The position numbers and the translations under genes are program-made. Source: an uncultured Pseudohongiella sp. (GTDB lineage: Bacteria > Pseudomonadota > Gammaproteobacteria > Pseudomonadales > Pseudohongiellaceae). Taken from it: DNA of 64,000 nucleotides. The notes below the pieces were generated by a model. It saw nothing but the letters and a program-made list of their open reading frames with translations. It ran no database searches and had not been told where the DNA came from. Positions within the stretch are counted from its first letter, which is position 1; each line of letters opens with the position of its first letter. The stretch covers positions 145,213 to 209,212 of the forward strand of contig CACBCS010000001.1 in assembly GCA_902537815.1 (NCBI GenBank), read 5' to 3'. Positions 1 to 8,681 of this stretch are shown piece after piece.

Positions 1-303
1 AAGTTCTCGCTGAGACGGGGCGGGCGCCTCCAGAGCTTGAAGTTGCTTCTCAATAGCCGGTTGATCGATGTCCCGCATCAGTCTTCCAATAAATTGCAAT
101 TGTCGGCGGCGGGCAAGATGACTCGTCGGCAGACGATGGAATTCCTCAATCGCCTCAAGTAGTGCTTCCGGAAGTTCGAGTGCCCTGAGTTGTCTCGTGA
201 CCAGCCGGGCCAGTCTTTCCCCCAGTGCCTGTTGAGCGTGCGCGGTCCGTTTGAGCTCTGATTTACTCGGCCCGGCTTTTTGGTTTGTGTCGTTATCGAT
301 CAT
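1..303 (-). CDS. darP: DarP (YjgA) ribosome-associated protein, N-terminal part
   Basis: This gene is cut by the left edge; 101 codons read openly from an ATG at 303 down to base 1 on the minus strand. The translation carries the family landmarks: SKSELKR near residue 14, a helical stretch LPEALLEAIEEF, then RRRQLQFIGRLMRDID, which matches the RRRQLQ(F/L)IG core of the DUF615/YjgA family. DarP binds late 50S ribosome precursors and helps their maturation (family knowledge). The start lies only 3 bp beyond the mgtE stop, so mgtE and darP probably share a transcript. The C-terminal half is not visible. Confidence 0.88.
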   Translation of the reverse strand, partial: MIDNDTNQKAGPSKSELKRTAHAQQALGERLARLVTRQLRALELPEALLEAIEEFHRLPTSHLARRRQLQFIGRLMRDIDQPAIEKQLQALEAPAPSQREL

Positions 304-306
304 GAT

Positions 307-1665
307 TCATAGATAGAAGGACTGGGCGAGGCCCAGGAATGCAAAGAATCCGATAGTGTCAGTGACTGTAGTCAATGCCACCGAACCCGCCAGGGCTGGG
401 TCAATATCCAGTCGTTTCAGTATAAGAGGCAAATAAGCGCCAGCCAGTGCCGCAGTGACCAGATTGATCATCATGGCTGCGGCAATGATGTAGCTCAGCT
501 GTAAGTCCTGATACCAGAGGAATGCGACCACTGAAATAACCAGCGCCCACAGCGCGCCGTTTATCCCTGCAACGCCCAGTTCTCTCGCCAGAAGCCAGCG
601 AGAATTTGCGGAGCTGATGTGTCCAAGTGCCAACCCGCGGATCACCAGAGTTAATGTCTGTGTTCCGGCGACTCCGCCCATATTTGCGACGATGGGCATG
701 AGTACCGCCAGGTAGACGACCTGATCAAGCGTGTCCTGAAAAAGGAAAATAACCAGCGAAGCAAGAACCGCGGTGAACAGATTTACACCGAGCCATAAGG
801 CACGCCTTCTGGCTGTTTTCACCACAGGTGCGAAGGTGTCATCCTCTTCGTCCAGGCCGGCCATACTCATCAGGGAATGCTCACTGCTGTCCCGGATTAC
901 ATCTACCACATCGTCAATTGTGATCCTTCCCAGCAACTTACCGTCATGGCCAACGACGGGTGCCGAAACCCAATCATGCTGTTCGAACAATTGCGCAACC
1001 TGAGTGGCCTCCATGTCGACCGGTATCGCCTCGACCTCAGAATTCATGACATCCCTGACTGAGGTGTTCGGATCTGATACTAAAATTTCGCGCAGGGGGA
1101 GAATTCCTAGAAATTCATCTTCCCTATTGACCACTAAGATATTGTCAGTCATTTCTGGAATCGAGTCGTGTCGCCGTAGATAGCGAAGAACCAGTTCAAC
1201 AGTGTGATTTCGCCTCACCGTTATGGTGTCCAGGCTCATCAGGCCGCCTGCGGTGTCCTCGTCGTATGAAAGAATTGTCTCAACGCGCTGTCGATCTTGC
1301 TGATCCATTGCCTGCAGGACTTCAGTTGCGAGCTGCTGGGGAAGCTGCTGCAGGATGTCGGCAAGGTCGTCATCTTGCAGCCCCTCGGTGAGCTGGGCGA
1401 CCTCTTCTGCGTTTAATTCACTCAGTATGTCATTCTGCAGATCTTCATGAAGGTACTGGATGACTTCACCTTCCGAATCCTTGTCGATTAGTTGCCAGAG
1501 TACTCGTCGGGTTTTTGGCGGTGACGATTCAAGAAGGTGCGCAATTCCCGCCGTAGGCAGGGTTTTGATCATCTGTCGAACCTGGTAGAGCGATCCGCTG
1601 TCGATCGCTTGATTCAGCTCAAGCACATGATCTTTTTGGAATTGCGATTCTTTGAGCTGGGGCAT
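307..1665 (-). CDS. mgtE: Magnesium transporter MgtE
   Basis: This 452-residue inner-membrane Mg2+ channel/transporter has the normal family layout. A cytosolic superhelical N domain (about residues 30-130) is followed by a pair of CBS domains (about 140-260) that sense Mg2+, and then five hydrophobic segments (about 288-450). The pore-lining signature MPIVANMGGVAGTQT is at residues 323-337. The gene is followed at 3 bp by darP. It is preceded by a 180-bp gap holding a perfect 24-bp palindrome. In family members intracellular Mg2+ closes the channel through the N and CBS domains. The assignment is secure; the metal preference (Mg2+ over Co2+) is taken from the family. Confidence 0.97.
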   Translation of the reverse strand: MPQLKESQFQKDHVLELNQAIDSGSLYQVRQMIKTLPTAGIAHLLESSPPKTRRVLWQLIDKDSEGEVIQYLHEDLQNDILSELNAEEVAQLTEGLQDDDLADILQQLPQQLATEVLQAMDQQDRQRVETILSYDEDTAGGLMSLDTITVRRNHTVELVLRYLRRHDSIPEMTDNILVVNREDEFLGILPLREILVSDPNTSVRDVMNSEVEAIPVDMEATQVAQLFEQHDWVSAPVVGHDGKLLGRITIDDVVDVIRDSSEHSLMSMAGLDEEDDTFAPVVKTARRRALWLGVNLFTAVLASLVIFLFQDTLDQVVYLAVLMPIVANMGGVAGTQTLTLVIRGLALGHISSANSRWLLARELGVAGINGALWALVISVVAFLWYQDLQLSYIIAAAMMINLVTAALAGAYLPLILKRLDIDPALAGSVALTTVTDTIGFFAFLGLAQSFYL

Positions 1666-1723
1666 GTCTCACTCCACGGACCATCAGGTGGCCCTGCCCA
1701 GTTTCTGATCTAGATTTCGCGGG

Positions 1724-1747
1724 GTCATCACCTGATCAGGTGATGAC
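1724..1747. repeat. Perfect 24-bp palindrome upstream of mgtE
   Basis: The arm GTCATCACCTGA (1724-1735) is followed directly by its exact reverse complement TCAGGTGATGAC (1736-1747). A partial copy of the right arm (TCAGGTGG) lies at about 1684-1691. It sits in the 180-bp space between ptsO and mgtE, about 60 bp before the mgtE start. No T-run follows on the minus strand, so a rho-independent terminator is unlikely. A dimeric-regulator operator is the simplest reading, but this is inference. Confidence 0.5.
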
Positions 1748-1845
1748 TGGACCACCATGGATGGGTTCCTAGGAGAGTTATGTTACAGCTATTTCACAGT
1801 TTTTAGAATTGGTGCGAGAAAAAAGGCACCTTTCCTAGAGCCGAA

Positions 1846-2112
1846 TTACTCAGACTCACCGAACCGCTCGTTGACTAGGTCGGCAACCGCTTTCAAACCT
1901 TCCTGTTGGTCTGGACCGTCTGCCCGTACGGTCAGTGTGGTGCCCTTCACCGCGGCCAACATCATCAGCGACAGGATACTCTTGCCGTCAACCTTTTTTT
2001 CATGACCGATCTGAATGTCGCTTGCGAACCCAGAACAAACATTGGCCAGTTTGGCAGCGGCCCTGGCGTGCAGTCCTGCTTTGTTAATGATGGTCACTTT
2101 CGTTTCGAGCAT
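1846..2112 (-). CDS. ptsO: HPr-like phosphocarrier NPr of the nitrogen PTS
   Basis: This 88-residue HPr-fold protein is the phosphocarrier of the nitrogen-related PTS, passing phosphate from EI-Ntr to EIIA-Ntr. The phosphorylated histidine is His15 in AGLHARAAAKL, and the regulatory-serine motif DGKSIL has Ser45. The length is that of a full HPr. It lies 7 bp downstream of rapZ in the rpoN-ptsN-rapZ-npr order known from Pseudomonas and enterics, which separates it from a sugar-PTS HPr. No EI gene is in the window. A sugar-PTS role cannot be excluded from sequence alone. Confidence 0.93.
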   Translation of the reverse strand: MLETKVTIINKAGLHARAAAKLANVCSGFASDIQIGHEKKVDGKSILSLMMLAAVKGTTLTVRADGPDQQEGLKAVADLVNERFGESE

Positions 2113-2119
2113 AGAGGGC

Positions 2120-2977
2120 TCACTTTCCCAGTTCGCGGTGTCTTACCTGTACATTGGTGAGTTTTTCAGCGAATGCCTGTGAAAGGCGCTCGCATAAATA
2201 TACTGATCTGTGCTGACCACCGGTGCAGCCCACGGCTATAGTGATGTAGCTGCGGTTGTTCGCTTCAAAGTTGGGCAACCATTTAACAAGGAAACTAGAA
2301 ATATCCGCAAGCATCTCCGTGACTTCGGCATCAGCTCCAAGAAAATCGGCGACCGGCTTATCGAGGCCCGTTAACGATCTCAGCGTGGCATCCCAGTAAG
2401 GGTTAGGCAAGCAGCGTGCGTCGTAAACAATGTCCGCATCCACAGGGACGCCATGTTTAAAGCCGAAGGATTGGAACAGCAGCGCTGTGGCGCTGTTTTG
2501 GTTCTCTAAGAACTGCTCTTTCACAGTCTGTCGAAGGGTTTGTAATGACATGTTACTGGTGTCGATGGTCAGGCTTGCCAGCAGAGAAATGTGTTCAAGC
2601 AGATCTGACTCGAAGTTGATTGCTTCCCTGAGACCAATCGTTTCGGTAGACAGAGGATGCTTGCGGCGGCTTTCATTGAACCTGCGCAACAATGTCTGGC
2701 TGTTGGCATCCAGAAACAAAATTTGCGTTGTTATCTGGGTATTTTCCAGCTTTTGGAGTATTTCAGGGACCTTCTCCAGATCTTCAGAGACATTCCGGGC
2801 GTCGATAGAAACGGCCACTAGCGGCAAATCATTGTCATCTGCGCTGATGCGGTTCGCTAATGCTGGCAGCAAACTTGCCGGAAGGTTATCGATGCAATAG
2901 TACCCGTGATCTTCGAGCACGTGGAGAACGGTGCTCTTGCCTGAGCCGGATCTACCGCTGATTATCGTGAGCTGCAT
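2120..2977 (-). CDS. rapZ: RNase adapter protein RapZ
   Basis: This 285-residue protein has a P-loop GRSGSGKS at residues 8-15 and the conserved C-terminal segment containing AVGCTGGQHRSVYL, the part that binds RNA and ligand in the E. coli protein. In E. coli RapZ guides RNase E to the sRNA GlmZ and so tunes glucosamine-6-phosphate synthase for wall and LPS precursor supply; other family members bind nucleotides. It sits between ptsN (32 bp upstream) and ptsO (7 bp downstream). Whether this organism has GlmY/GlmZ-type RNAs cannot be seen here. Confidence 0.96.
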   Translation of the reverse strand: MQLTIISGRSGSGKSTVLHVLEDHGYYCIDNLPASLLPALANRISADDNDLPLVAVSIDARNVSEDLEKVPEILQKLENTQITTQILFLDANSQTLLRRFNESRRKHPLSTETIGLREAINFESDLLEHISLLASLTIDTSNMSLQTLRQTVKEQFLENQNSATALLFQSFGFKHGVPVDADIVYDARCLPNPYWDATLRSLTGLDKPVADFLGADAEVTEMLADISSFLVKWLPNFEANNRSYITIAVGCTGGQHRSVYLCERLSQAFAEKLTNVQVRHRELGK

Positions 2978-3009
2978 CGGGGTAATTTCAGTTGATCAAT
3001 AGTGTTTGG

Positions 3010-3459
3010 CTAATAAGTTACGGCAATGTTGTACAGATCTTCGTCGCTAAGTGTTTGTCGTAAGGTAAAACACAGATCCTGATCGCTCAGCAGCTCTGCG
3101 AGTTTTGCGAGTGCGCTTACGTGTTCGTCTGACTTCTGCTCCGGAACTATGAGGACGAAAAGTATGTCTACCGGTTTTCCGTCAATGGCATCGTATTCTA
3201 TCGGCTCTTCCAGCGTTATCAATGATCCTATGATTTTGGTGCAATTTGCTACACGGCAATGCGGAATCGCAATACCGTTGCCAAGCCCGGTGCTGCCCAG
3301 TTGTTCTCTGGCCATAAGCGAGTCGTACATTGGCTCAGGCTCGAGTCCTTCGAATTGATCGCAGATCAGCTCACTGATGTTCGTGAGGATCCGCCGCTTG
3401 CTGTGCCAGGGAACTTTGCAGAAGCAACGCTGGGGTAAAAGTATGTCTTCAAGTTGCAT
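3010..3459 (-). CDS. ptsN: PTS EIIA-Ntr component PtsN
   Basis: This 149-residue protein belongs to the EIIA fructose/mannitol-like family. The phosphoacceptor histidine is His67 in NGIAIPHCR. It is the terminal phosphate acceptor of the nitrogen PTS; dephosphorylated EIIA-Ntr regulates potassium transport and other targets in E. coli and Pseudomonas (family knowledge). It lies 50 bp downstream of rpoN and upstream of rapZ. In most gammaproteobacteria an hpf gene separates rpoN from ptsN; the 50 bp here leaves no room for one. Confidence 0.96.
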   Translation of the reverse strand: MQLEDILLPQRCFCKVPWHSKRRILTNISELICDQFEGLEPEPMYDSLMAREQLGSTGLGNGIAIPHCRVANCTKIIGSLITLEEPIEYDAIDGKPVDILFVLIVPEQKSDEHVSALAKLAELLSDQDLCFTLRQTLSDEDLYNIAVTY

Positions 3460-3509
3460 GTTCTTAGTATTTGAATTGACCGGGTGTTGACTTCTGGAAA
3501 CAGGAGTTT

Positions 3510-5006
3510 TCAGTATGAAAGTCTTTTTCTCTCGTTGGACGGAGGAATAGACAGTGATTCACGATATTTGGCGATCGTGCGCCGTGCCACGTTGATTCCT
3601 TTTTCTTCCAGCAGTTCCGTGATTTTGCTGTCACTCAGTGGTTTTCGCGCATTTTCGGCAGCAATGAGCTTTTTGACGATTGCCCGAATAGCGGTTGAGG
3701 AGCATTCGCCACCGCCTTTGGTAGAGACGTGGCTTGAGAAGAAATATTTAAGCTCGAAAATTCCTCTCGGCGTATGCATATATTTTTGCGTCGTGACCCG
3801 AGATATTGTCGATTCGTGCATGCTTACGGCCTCGGCAATGTCGTGCAATACCAGCGGTTTCATGGCTTCATCACCATATTCCAGAAATCCTCTCTGATGC
3901 TCGACTATGCGAGTCGCCACTTTCATCAAGGTTTCATTCCGGCTCTGCAGGCTTTTCAGAAACCAGCGCGCTTCCTGTAAGTTATCGCGCAGGAAGGTGT
4001 TGTCAGAACTCGTATCAGCGCGTTTAACCAGCGAGGCATAGCTGCTGTTTATGCGTATTCTTGGTGCTGTTTCAGGGTTCAGTTCTACTTTCCATTTGCC
4101 TGACTCGGCATCCTTGGTGACGATGACATCGGGTACCACATAGTTTGTGGATGGCGGGGCGATGTTCGCGCCGGGTCTCGGATCAAGACTCTCGATCACG
4201 GCAATGGTCTCTGCGAGCTCCGCTTCTTTAAGCTTTGTCTTTCGCATTAACAGGGCATAGTCGCGATGTCCAAGCAGCACGATATGGTCACGAACGATCA
4301 CTCTGGCGTTTTCGATGAGTTTGGGCGGATGGTTTTCCCCCAAATGGTCGAGCTGAATCAGCAGACATTCAGAAAGGTTCCGGTATCCGACCCCGACGGG
4401 GTCAAATTGCTGAATGCGGTGCAGAACCGCCACCACTTCATCAAGCTCTATTTCCAGTGCGGGGTCGAATCCGGCCAGTATGGATTCGAGATCGACCGTA
4501 AGCCAGCCATTGGGATCTATGGCGTCTATAATCACCATCGCGATGGCTTCGTCAGATTCTGACATCGGAGTCAGGTTCAGCTGCCAGAGCAGGTGATCCT
4601 GGAGCGTCTCTTCTACCGAGTTGCGGGATTCAAAATCAAAGTCGTCCGCCTCAAAATTCTGGCTCGGGGGCGGTGAATTGGTGTAGATATCATCCCAATT
4701 GCTGTCTACCTTCAGGTCTTTTGGAATCTCGTTCTGCCAGTAATCTTCGTCCGGATTGTCCAGGGTATTGCTGTCTAGGCTGTCTGCTGCCTGAGAGGCA
4801 GGCCCGCTGTCTGTGTCAGTCTCTTTGGCAGGATTCTCGTCGTCCTCTATACCGTCAATCAGTTCCAGCATGGGATTGGACTCAAGCGCCTGATGAATCT
4901 CTTGTTGCAGATCGAGAGTCGACAGCTGGAGTAATTTAATCGCTTGCTGCAACTGTGGCGTCATCGCCAGTTGCTGGCCTAACTTGAGTTGAAGCGATAG
5001 TTTCAT
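3510..5006 (-). CDS. rpoN: RNA polymerase sigma-54 factor RpoN
   Basis: This 498-residue sigma-54 factor directs RNA polymerase to -24/-12 promoters and needs AAA+ activators. The glutamine- and leucine-rich region I ([20 protein letters not shown]) that contacts activators is at the N-terminus. An acidic linker occupies about 50-110, followed by the core-binding region. The DNA-binding RpoN box [10 protein letters not shown] is at about 474-483, 15 residues from the end. The length is typical. It lies downstream of lptB after 194 bp in the conserved lptB-rpoN order. No sigma-54 activator gene is in the window. Confidence 0.98.
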   Translation of the reverse strand: MKLSLQLKLGQQLAMTPQLQQAIKLLQLSTLDLQQEIHQALESNPMLELIDGIEDDENPAKETDTDSGPASQAADSLDSNTLDNPDEDYWQNEIPKDLKVDSNWDDIYTNSPPPSQNFEADDFDFESRNSVEETLQDHLLWQLNLTPMSESDEAIAMVIIDAIDPNGWLTVDLESILAGFDPALEIELDEVVAVLHRIQQFDPVGVGYRNLSECLLIQLDHLGENHPPKLIENARVIVRDHIVLLGHRDYALLMRKTKLKEAELAETIAVIESLDPRPGANIAPPSTNYVVPDVIVTKDAESGKWKVELNPETAPRIRINSSYASLVKRADTSSDNTFLRDNLQEARWFLKSLQSRNETLMKVATRIVEHQRGFLEYGDEAMKPLVLHDIAEAVSMHESTISRVTTQKYMHTPRGIFELKYFFSSHVSTKGGGECSSTAIRAIVKKLIAAENARKPLSDSKITELLEEKGINVARRTIAKYRESLSIPPSNERKRLSY

Positions 5007-5200
5007 GAGCTAAACTGCGTTCGTCGCTGCTCGGCAGGAGTCAGGTTTGCGATCAAAGATTGTAATTTTTCTAGGCTGGAGATTATAGCAAGAACCGTGC
5101 CTGGCTTGCATAGCTCGCCACGCAAATAAAGTGTGCAGGGTCAGAGCAGGGGGTTACGCCGCCGAAGTCGGGAGCATGTCGGAAAGAGGGTCGGGATGAG

Positions 5201-5920
5201 CTAAATCTTGAATTGCGAACCCAGGTAGACACTTCTGACTTTTTCGTTACTCAGAATTGCGTCAGCGTCCCCGTCAGCTATGACACGGCCTTCACTCACA
5301 ATATAGGCCTTTTCACAAATATCGAGTGTTTCCCGGACATTGTGGTCAGTAAGCAGGATACCAATGCCTCGGTCTTTCAGCTGGTTGATAATGGTCTTGA
5401 TATCGCTCACTGAGATCGGATCAACACCGGCGAATGGCTCATCTAGCAGAATGAACTTCGGGTCTGTGGCAAGTGTTCTGGCAATCTCAGTGCGTCTGCG
5501 CTCGCCGCCTGACAAACTCATGCCTTTGCTGTTTCTGATATGCTCGATGCTGAATTCTTCAAGCAACTGTTCAAGTTTTTCCTCTGTTTGTTCCCGGGTG
5601 AGTTCCTGTCGAGCCTGTAAAATCGCCAAGACATTTTCTTCGACGGTCAGATTACGAAAAATTGAGGATTCCTGTGGGAGATACGACAGCCCATGTCGGG
5701 CTCGATCGTGTATCGGAAGTTGGGTCACGTCTTTCTGGTCGAGCAGAACCCTGCCGCTGTCCGCTTGGATCAGACCAACGATCATGTAGAAACAGGTGGT
5801 TTTTCCGGCGCCATTCGGACCGAGCAAGCCGACGATCTGGCTCTGGCTGACCTCGATAGAGACATCTTTGACAACATCTCGACCTTTGAAGTTTTTTGCG
5901 AGGTTTTGCGCGCTTAACAT
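5201..5920 (-). CDS. lptB: LPS export ABC transporter ATP-binding protein LptB
   Basis: This 239-residue ATPase powers LptB2FG, which extracts LPS from the inner membrane. Its motifs are complete: Walker A GPNGAGKT at 34-41, signature LSGGE at 136-140, Walker B FILLDE at 156-161, and switch histidine His193 in LLTDHNV. It follows lptA by 6 bp, so lptC-lptA-lptB form one transcription unit, with kdsD and kdsC further upstream on the same strand. The partner permease genes lptF/lptG are not in the window, as is usual. Confidence 0.98.
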   Translation of the reverse strand: MLSAQNLAKNFKGRDVVKDVSIEVSQSQIVGLLGPNGAGKTTCFYMIVGLIQADSGRVLLDQKDVTQLPIHDRARHGLSYLPQESSIFRNLTVEENVLAILQARQELTREQTEEKLEQLLEEFSIEHIRNSKGMSLSGGERRRTEIARTLATDPKFILLDEPFAGVDPISVSDIKTIINQLKDRGIGILLTDHNVRETLDICEKAYIVSEGRVIADGDADAILSNEKVRSVYLGSQFKI

Positions 5921-5926
5921 GAGGGG

Positions 5927-6454
5927 TTACATGCCATTCTGAGAGGTCAGTGCTCCTTGGCAGGGGCCCACCGCTTCTCTTATCAGGTCTCGCTCGGTGA
6001 CGTAGATAATTGAGGCGCAGTTCATGGTAGAACTTGGCGATTTTATGAATGCATTACCGATCATTTCGATGATCGTTTCCTCAGTCAATTCGTCATCATA
6101 AAAGATAAGGGTGTCGCTGTTCCCTGTCACTGGCTCAGCGCCGGTTTCACTTGCCTGCGTATAGTTGACCGGCGTGCCAAGCACGGTAACTCGCAACAGT
6201 TCTTGGGTGTCGAGCGTGTATTCGAAAATAGCCGAATTACCGGAAATATCGATGCCGTTTTGGGAGATTCTGACATTATCTTGCATCCTGAGTATGCGCC
6301 GATTGTTCTCAACAGTGACGAGCAGCTCGCCATCGGCGCTCCAGTTGACCGGACTCTGGCTTTGGGCCGCCATCAGGATTCCGGGGAGCAAAATCATGGC
6401 CGAGAAGAGTGAATACAACAGGTTGGGCGCGAGACTATTGTTCGGTGTCAGCAT
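5927..6454 (-). CDS. lptA: Periplasmic LPS bridge protein LptA
   Basis: LptA is the periplasmic OstA/LptA-fold protein that forms the bridge carrying LPS from LptC to the outer-membrane LptDE. I favour the ATG at 6454 (175 residues): it has an AGGG ribosome-binding site just upstream and starts a normal signal peptide (MLTPNNS, hydrophobic core, cleavage near MAAQS). An upstream in-frame start at 6511 would overlap lptC by 77 bp and put a polar tail before the signal. The beta-jellyroll core (WSADGELLVT, GNSAIFEYTLDTQELLRVTVLGTPV) is recognisable. Two cysteines, in MNCAS and GPCQG, lie near the C-terminus. The 3' end of lptC overlaps the start by 20 bp. Confidence 0.92.
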   Translation of the reverse strand: MLTPNNSLAPNLLYSLFSAMILLPGILMAAQSQSPVNWSADGELLVTVENNRRILRMQDNVRISQNGIDISGNSAIFEYTLDTQELLRVTVLGTPVNYTQASETGAEPVTGNSDTLIFYDDELTEETIIEMIGNAFIKSPSSTMNCASIIYVTERDLIREAVGPCQGALTSQNGM

Positions 6455-7079
6455 GATTTCCCTGCGACTCATAGTGTCCGGAGTTATTGGAATGAAATTG
6501 AATTTCGTCACGATTTAAGTCAGCGAACATTCCCTGTCCTGCATGGGTTATGCTGGCTGTTATCATGTGTACTGTGTCGCGGCTTTCCAGAAGCTCCCGG
6601 TTAGGGTCTATGTCGAGAAGTTGAGTTGACAGGACAGTAGAGTTGCCATAGTCATCTAGGCGGTGGACTTCGACGTCCCCGGAGAGCCGGATCGATTCCA
6701 TCAGCCTGGCTGAGGCTTCAGTATTGCCGCCAACGAGGCCTGATTCGGCAACGATATTCCAGGTAGATACTCCGTTCTCAAAAAAGCGGACAAGCGGTTC
6801 CTCAAGAAGGGCAGACTGGTCTTTCAGGTGAAATTGCCTAGTAGCACGGAGCGTGTAGTCCACATCGCCATTGTTATTGTAAAAAACGGTATTGATTCCT
6901 TCACTGTAACCATCAAACGCGAGCTCCGGTGCAGCGCCGTCCTCCCCAGTTTCCTCTCCGGTCTGAGATAGATCGAGAGAAAAATAGTAGAGCACACTGA
7001 CTACGCCGATAGTCGTCAGGTAGGTTAAAGGTCTGTGCATAGCTCGCGTCATCTTCACTTGAGATAGATAGGTTATCAC
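6435..7079 (-). CDS. lptC: LPS export protein LptC
   Basis: This 214-residue bitopic protein belongs to the LptC family. A short cytosolic tail is followed by one transmembrane segment (about residues 18-35) and a periplasmic beta-jellyroll that accepts LPS from LptB2FG and passes it to LptA. Similarity is low, as is usual for LptC, but the segments YTLRATRQF and LLEEPLVRFF, and the position between kdsC and lptA, make the call safe. It lies 50 bp downstream of kdsC and overlaps lptA. It has an acidic insert (ETGEDG) just after the membrane anchor. Confidence 0.93.
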   Translation of the reverse strand: MITYLSQVKMTRAMHRPLTYLTTIGVVSVLYYFSLDLSQTGEETGEDGAAPELAFDGYSEGINTVFYNNNGDVDYTLRATRQFHLKDQSALLEEPLVRFFENGVSTWNIVAESGLVGGNTEASARLMESIRLSGDVEVHRLDDYGNSTVLSTQLLDIDPNRELLESRDTVHMITASITHAGQGMFADLNRDEIQFHSNNSGHYESQGNHADTEQ

Positions 7080-7129
7080 GAAACGGAATTGAAACGCCTG
7101 GATGGAACTCTTGCCGCGGGGGAGGAAAT

Positions 7130-7660
7130 TCAGGCGAGATAGTCTGCCTCGCTACCCCGCGCCTTAAGCAGAAAGTCGCAGACCTCTCTGACGGCCCCTC
7201 CGCCTGCGGGAAAGTCAGCAACGGCAGCCACGCGCTCGGTCACAAATGGGTGTCCCGAGGACACTGAGAAACTCAAACCCACCTGCTCCAGAACCGGCCA
7301 GTCCGGAAGATCGTCTCCGACATATGCCACCCGCTGAAGACCGACATTTTGTGCGGCGAGGATCGACTGTAAAGCCGCAGCTTTGTCTTCCTGCCCCTGA
7401 AGAACCAGAGTGATACCCAGATCCCGGCAACGATTTTCTACGATAGTTGAAGTCCTTCCGGTGATGATGCCGACCTGCAAGCCAGCTCTCAACAGCATTT
7501 TGATGCCGTGCCCATCAAGCGAGCAGAAAGCTTTGAGCTCCTCTCCTGAGCTTGAGAACAGCAGCTTGCCGTCTGTGAGCACTCCATCAACGTCCAATAA
7601 TAAGACCGAAATCTGGGAGGCGAGAGCTCGGATTGTGCTTTCTTCTGTATTAAATCTCAT
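7130..7660 (-). CDS. kdsC: 3-deoxy-D-manno-octulosonate 8-phosphate phosphatase KdsC
   Basis: This 176-residue HAD-superfamily phosphatase removes phosphate from Kdo-8-phosphate, the third step of Kdo synthesis for LPS inner core. The nucleophile and acid/base aspartates are Asp23 and Asp25 in LLLDVDGVLTDG. The Mg2+-binding acidic pair is in YVGDDLPD. The protein lacks a large cap domain, as expected for the tetrameric KdsC family. It starts 23 bp downstream of the kdsD stop and is followed by lptC, so Kdo synthesis and LPS export are transcribed together. Confidence 0.97.
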   Translation of the reverse strand: MRFNTEESTIRALASQISVLLLDVDGVLTDGKLLFSSSGEELKAFCSLDGHGIKMLLRAGLQVGIITGRTSTIVENRCRDLGITLVLQGQEDKAAALQSILAAQNVGLQRVAYVGDDLPDWPVLEQVGLSFSVSSGHPFVTERVAAVADFPAGGGAVREVCDFLLKARGSEADYLA

Positions 7661-7683
7661 GGGGCAGGTTTGGGAAAAGTGGG

Positions 7684-8655
7684 TCAGACAACGTTGGCTT
7701 GTAGCAAATCGTGCATTTTCAGAATGCCAGAGAGTCTGTGATCTGAATCAGTCACTATCAGAACATAGACCTGAGACTTTTGCATGATATTCGCAGCTTC
7801 TGCTGCGAGGGCGCTGGCGGTAATGTGTTTGAAGTTTGCCGACATGACATCGGCGACTCTGGTCGCGTGAAGATCTTTTCCTGCATCTAGGCAGCGCCGC
7901 AGATCTCCGTCGGTAAAGACGCCGATAATTTCCTCCGCCTCTACCACGGTAGTCATCCCGAAACCCTTGCGGCTCATTTCAACAAGTGCGTCAGCCAGGC
8001 TTGTTTGGGCAGTGACTCTGGGTATTGAGTCTCCGCTGTGCATGATGTCTTCTACTTTAACGAGTAGCTTCCGGCCCAGCCTTCCGCCGGGGTGGGAAAT
8101 GGCGAAATCTTCCTCCGTGAACCCCCGAGCTTCGAGAAGAGCCATTGCCAGCGCATCACCCATCACCAAAGCAGCTGTTGTGCTTGAAGTGGGTGCCAGC
8201 CCCAGCGGACAGGCTTCCTCTTTTACGCCAACGTCAAGGACATAACGACATGCGTGTGCCAGCGGTGATTCTGTTGCACCGGTGAGACCAATCAAAGGAA
8301 TACCTTTGCGCTTCAGGACGGGCAGAAGGGTCATGATCTCTTCGGTGGTACCGGAATTTGAGATTGCCACCACAACGTCTTGCTCGGTGATCATTCCCAA
8401 ATCTCCGTGACCCGCCTCTGCTGGATGAACGAACACAGCGGGTGTGCCTGTGCTGGCCAGGGTCGCTGCGATCTTCCGGCCGACATGTCCGGATTTGCCG
8501 ATACCCAGAATTGCTACCCGGCCCGGACTGCCCATGATGAGTTCACAGGCGCTCTCAAATGCAGAGTCAATCCGAGTTTTTAACTCCAGAATTGACTGGC
8601 TCTCAATGTCAATGGTCCGAAGGGCGCTGGAGCGCAGTTTGTTGTCTGTGGTCAT
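7684..8655 (-). CDS. kdsD: D-arabinose 5-phosphate isomerase KdsD
   Basis: This 323-residue protein converts ribulose 5-phosphate to arabinose 5-phosphate for Kdo synthesis. It has a SIS domain (about 35-180, with GIGKSGHVGRK at 51-61 and the ISNSGTTEE sugar-phosphate loop) followed by two CBS domains (about 205-320). This is the standard KdsD/KpsF architecture. It sits between the CaCA antiporter and kdsC in the classical yrbG-kdsD-kdsC-lptC order. The family call is certain; KdsD rather than GutQ follows from this context. Confidence 0.97.
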   Translation of the reverse strand: MTTDNKLRSSALRTIDIESQSILELKTRIDSAFESACELIMGSPGRVAILGIGKSGHVGRKIAATLASTGTPAVFVHPAEAGHGDLGMITEQDVVVAISNSGTTEEIMTLLPVLKRKGIPLIGLTGATESPLAHACRYVLDVGVKEEACPLGLAPTSSTTAALVMGDALAMALLEARGFTEEDFAISHPGGRLGRKLLVKVEDIMHSGDSIPRVTAQTSLADALVEMSRKGFGMTTVVEAEEIIGVFTDGDLRRCLDAGKDLHATRVADVMSANFKHITASALAAEAANIMQKSQVYVLIVTDSDHRLSGILKMHDLLQANVV

Positions 8656-8681
8656 AATGTGGGCTTACCGCGCATGGTATC

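Noticed and set aside
1812-1831. GGTGC...GCACC hairpin after ptsO
   Set aside because: Only a 5-bp stem with the T-rich part inside the loop; not a credible terminator.
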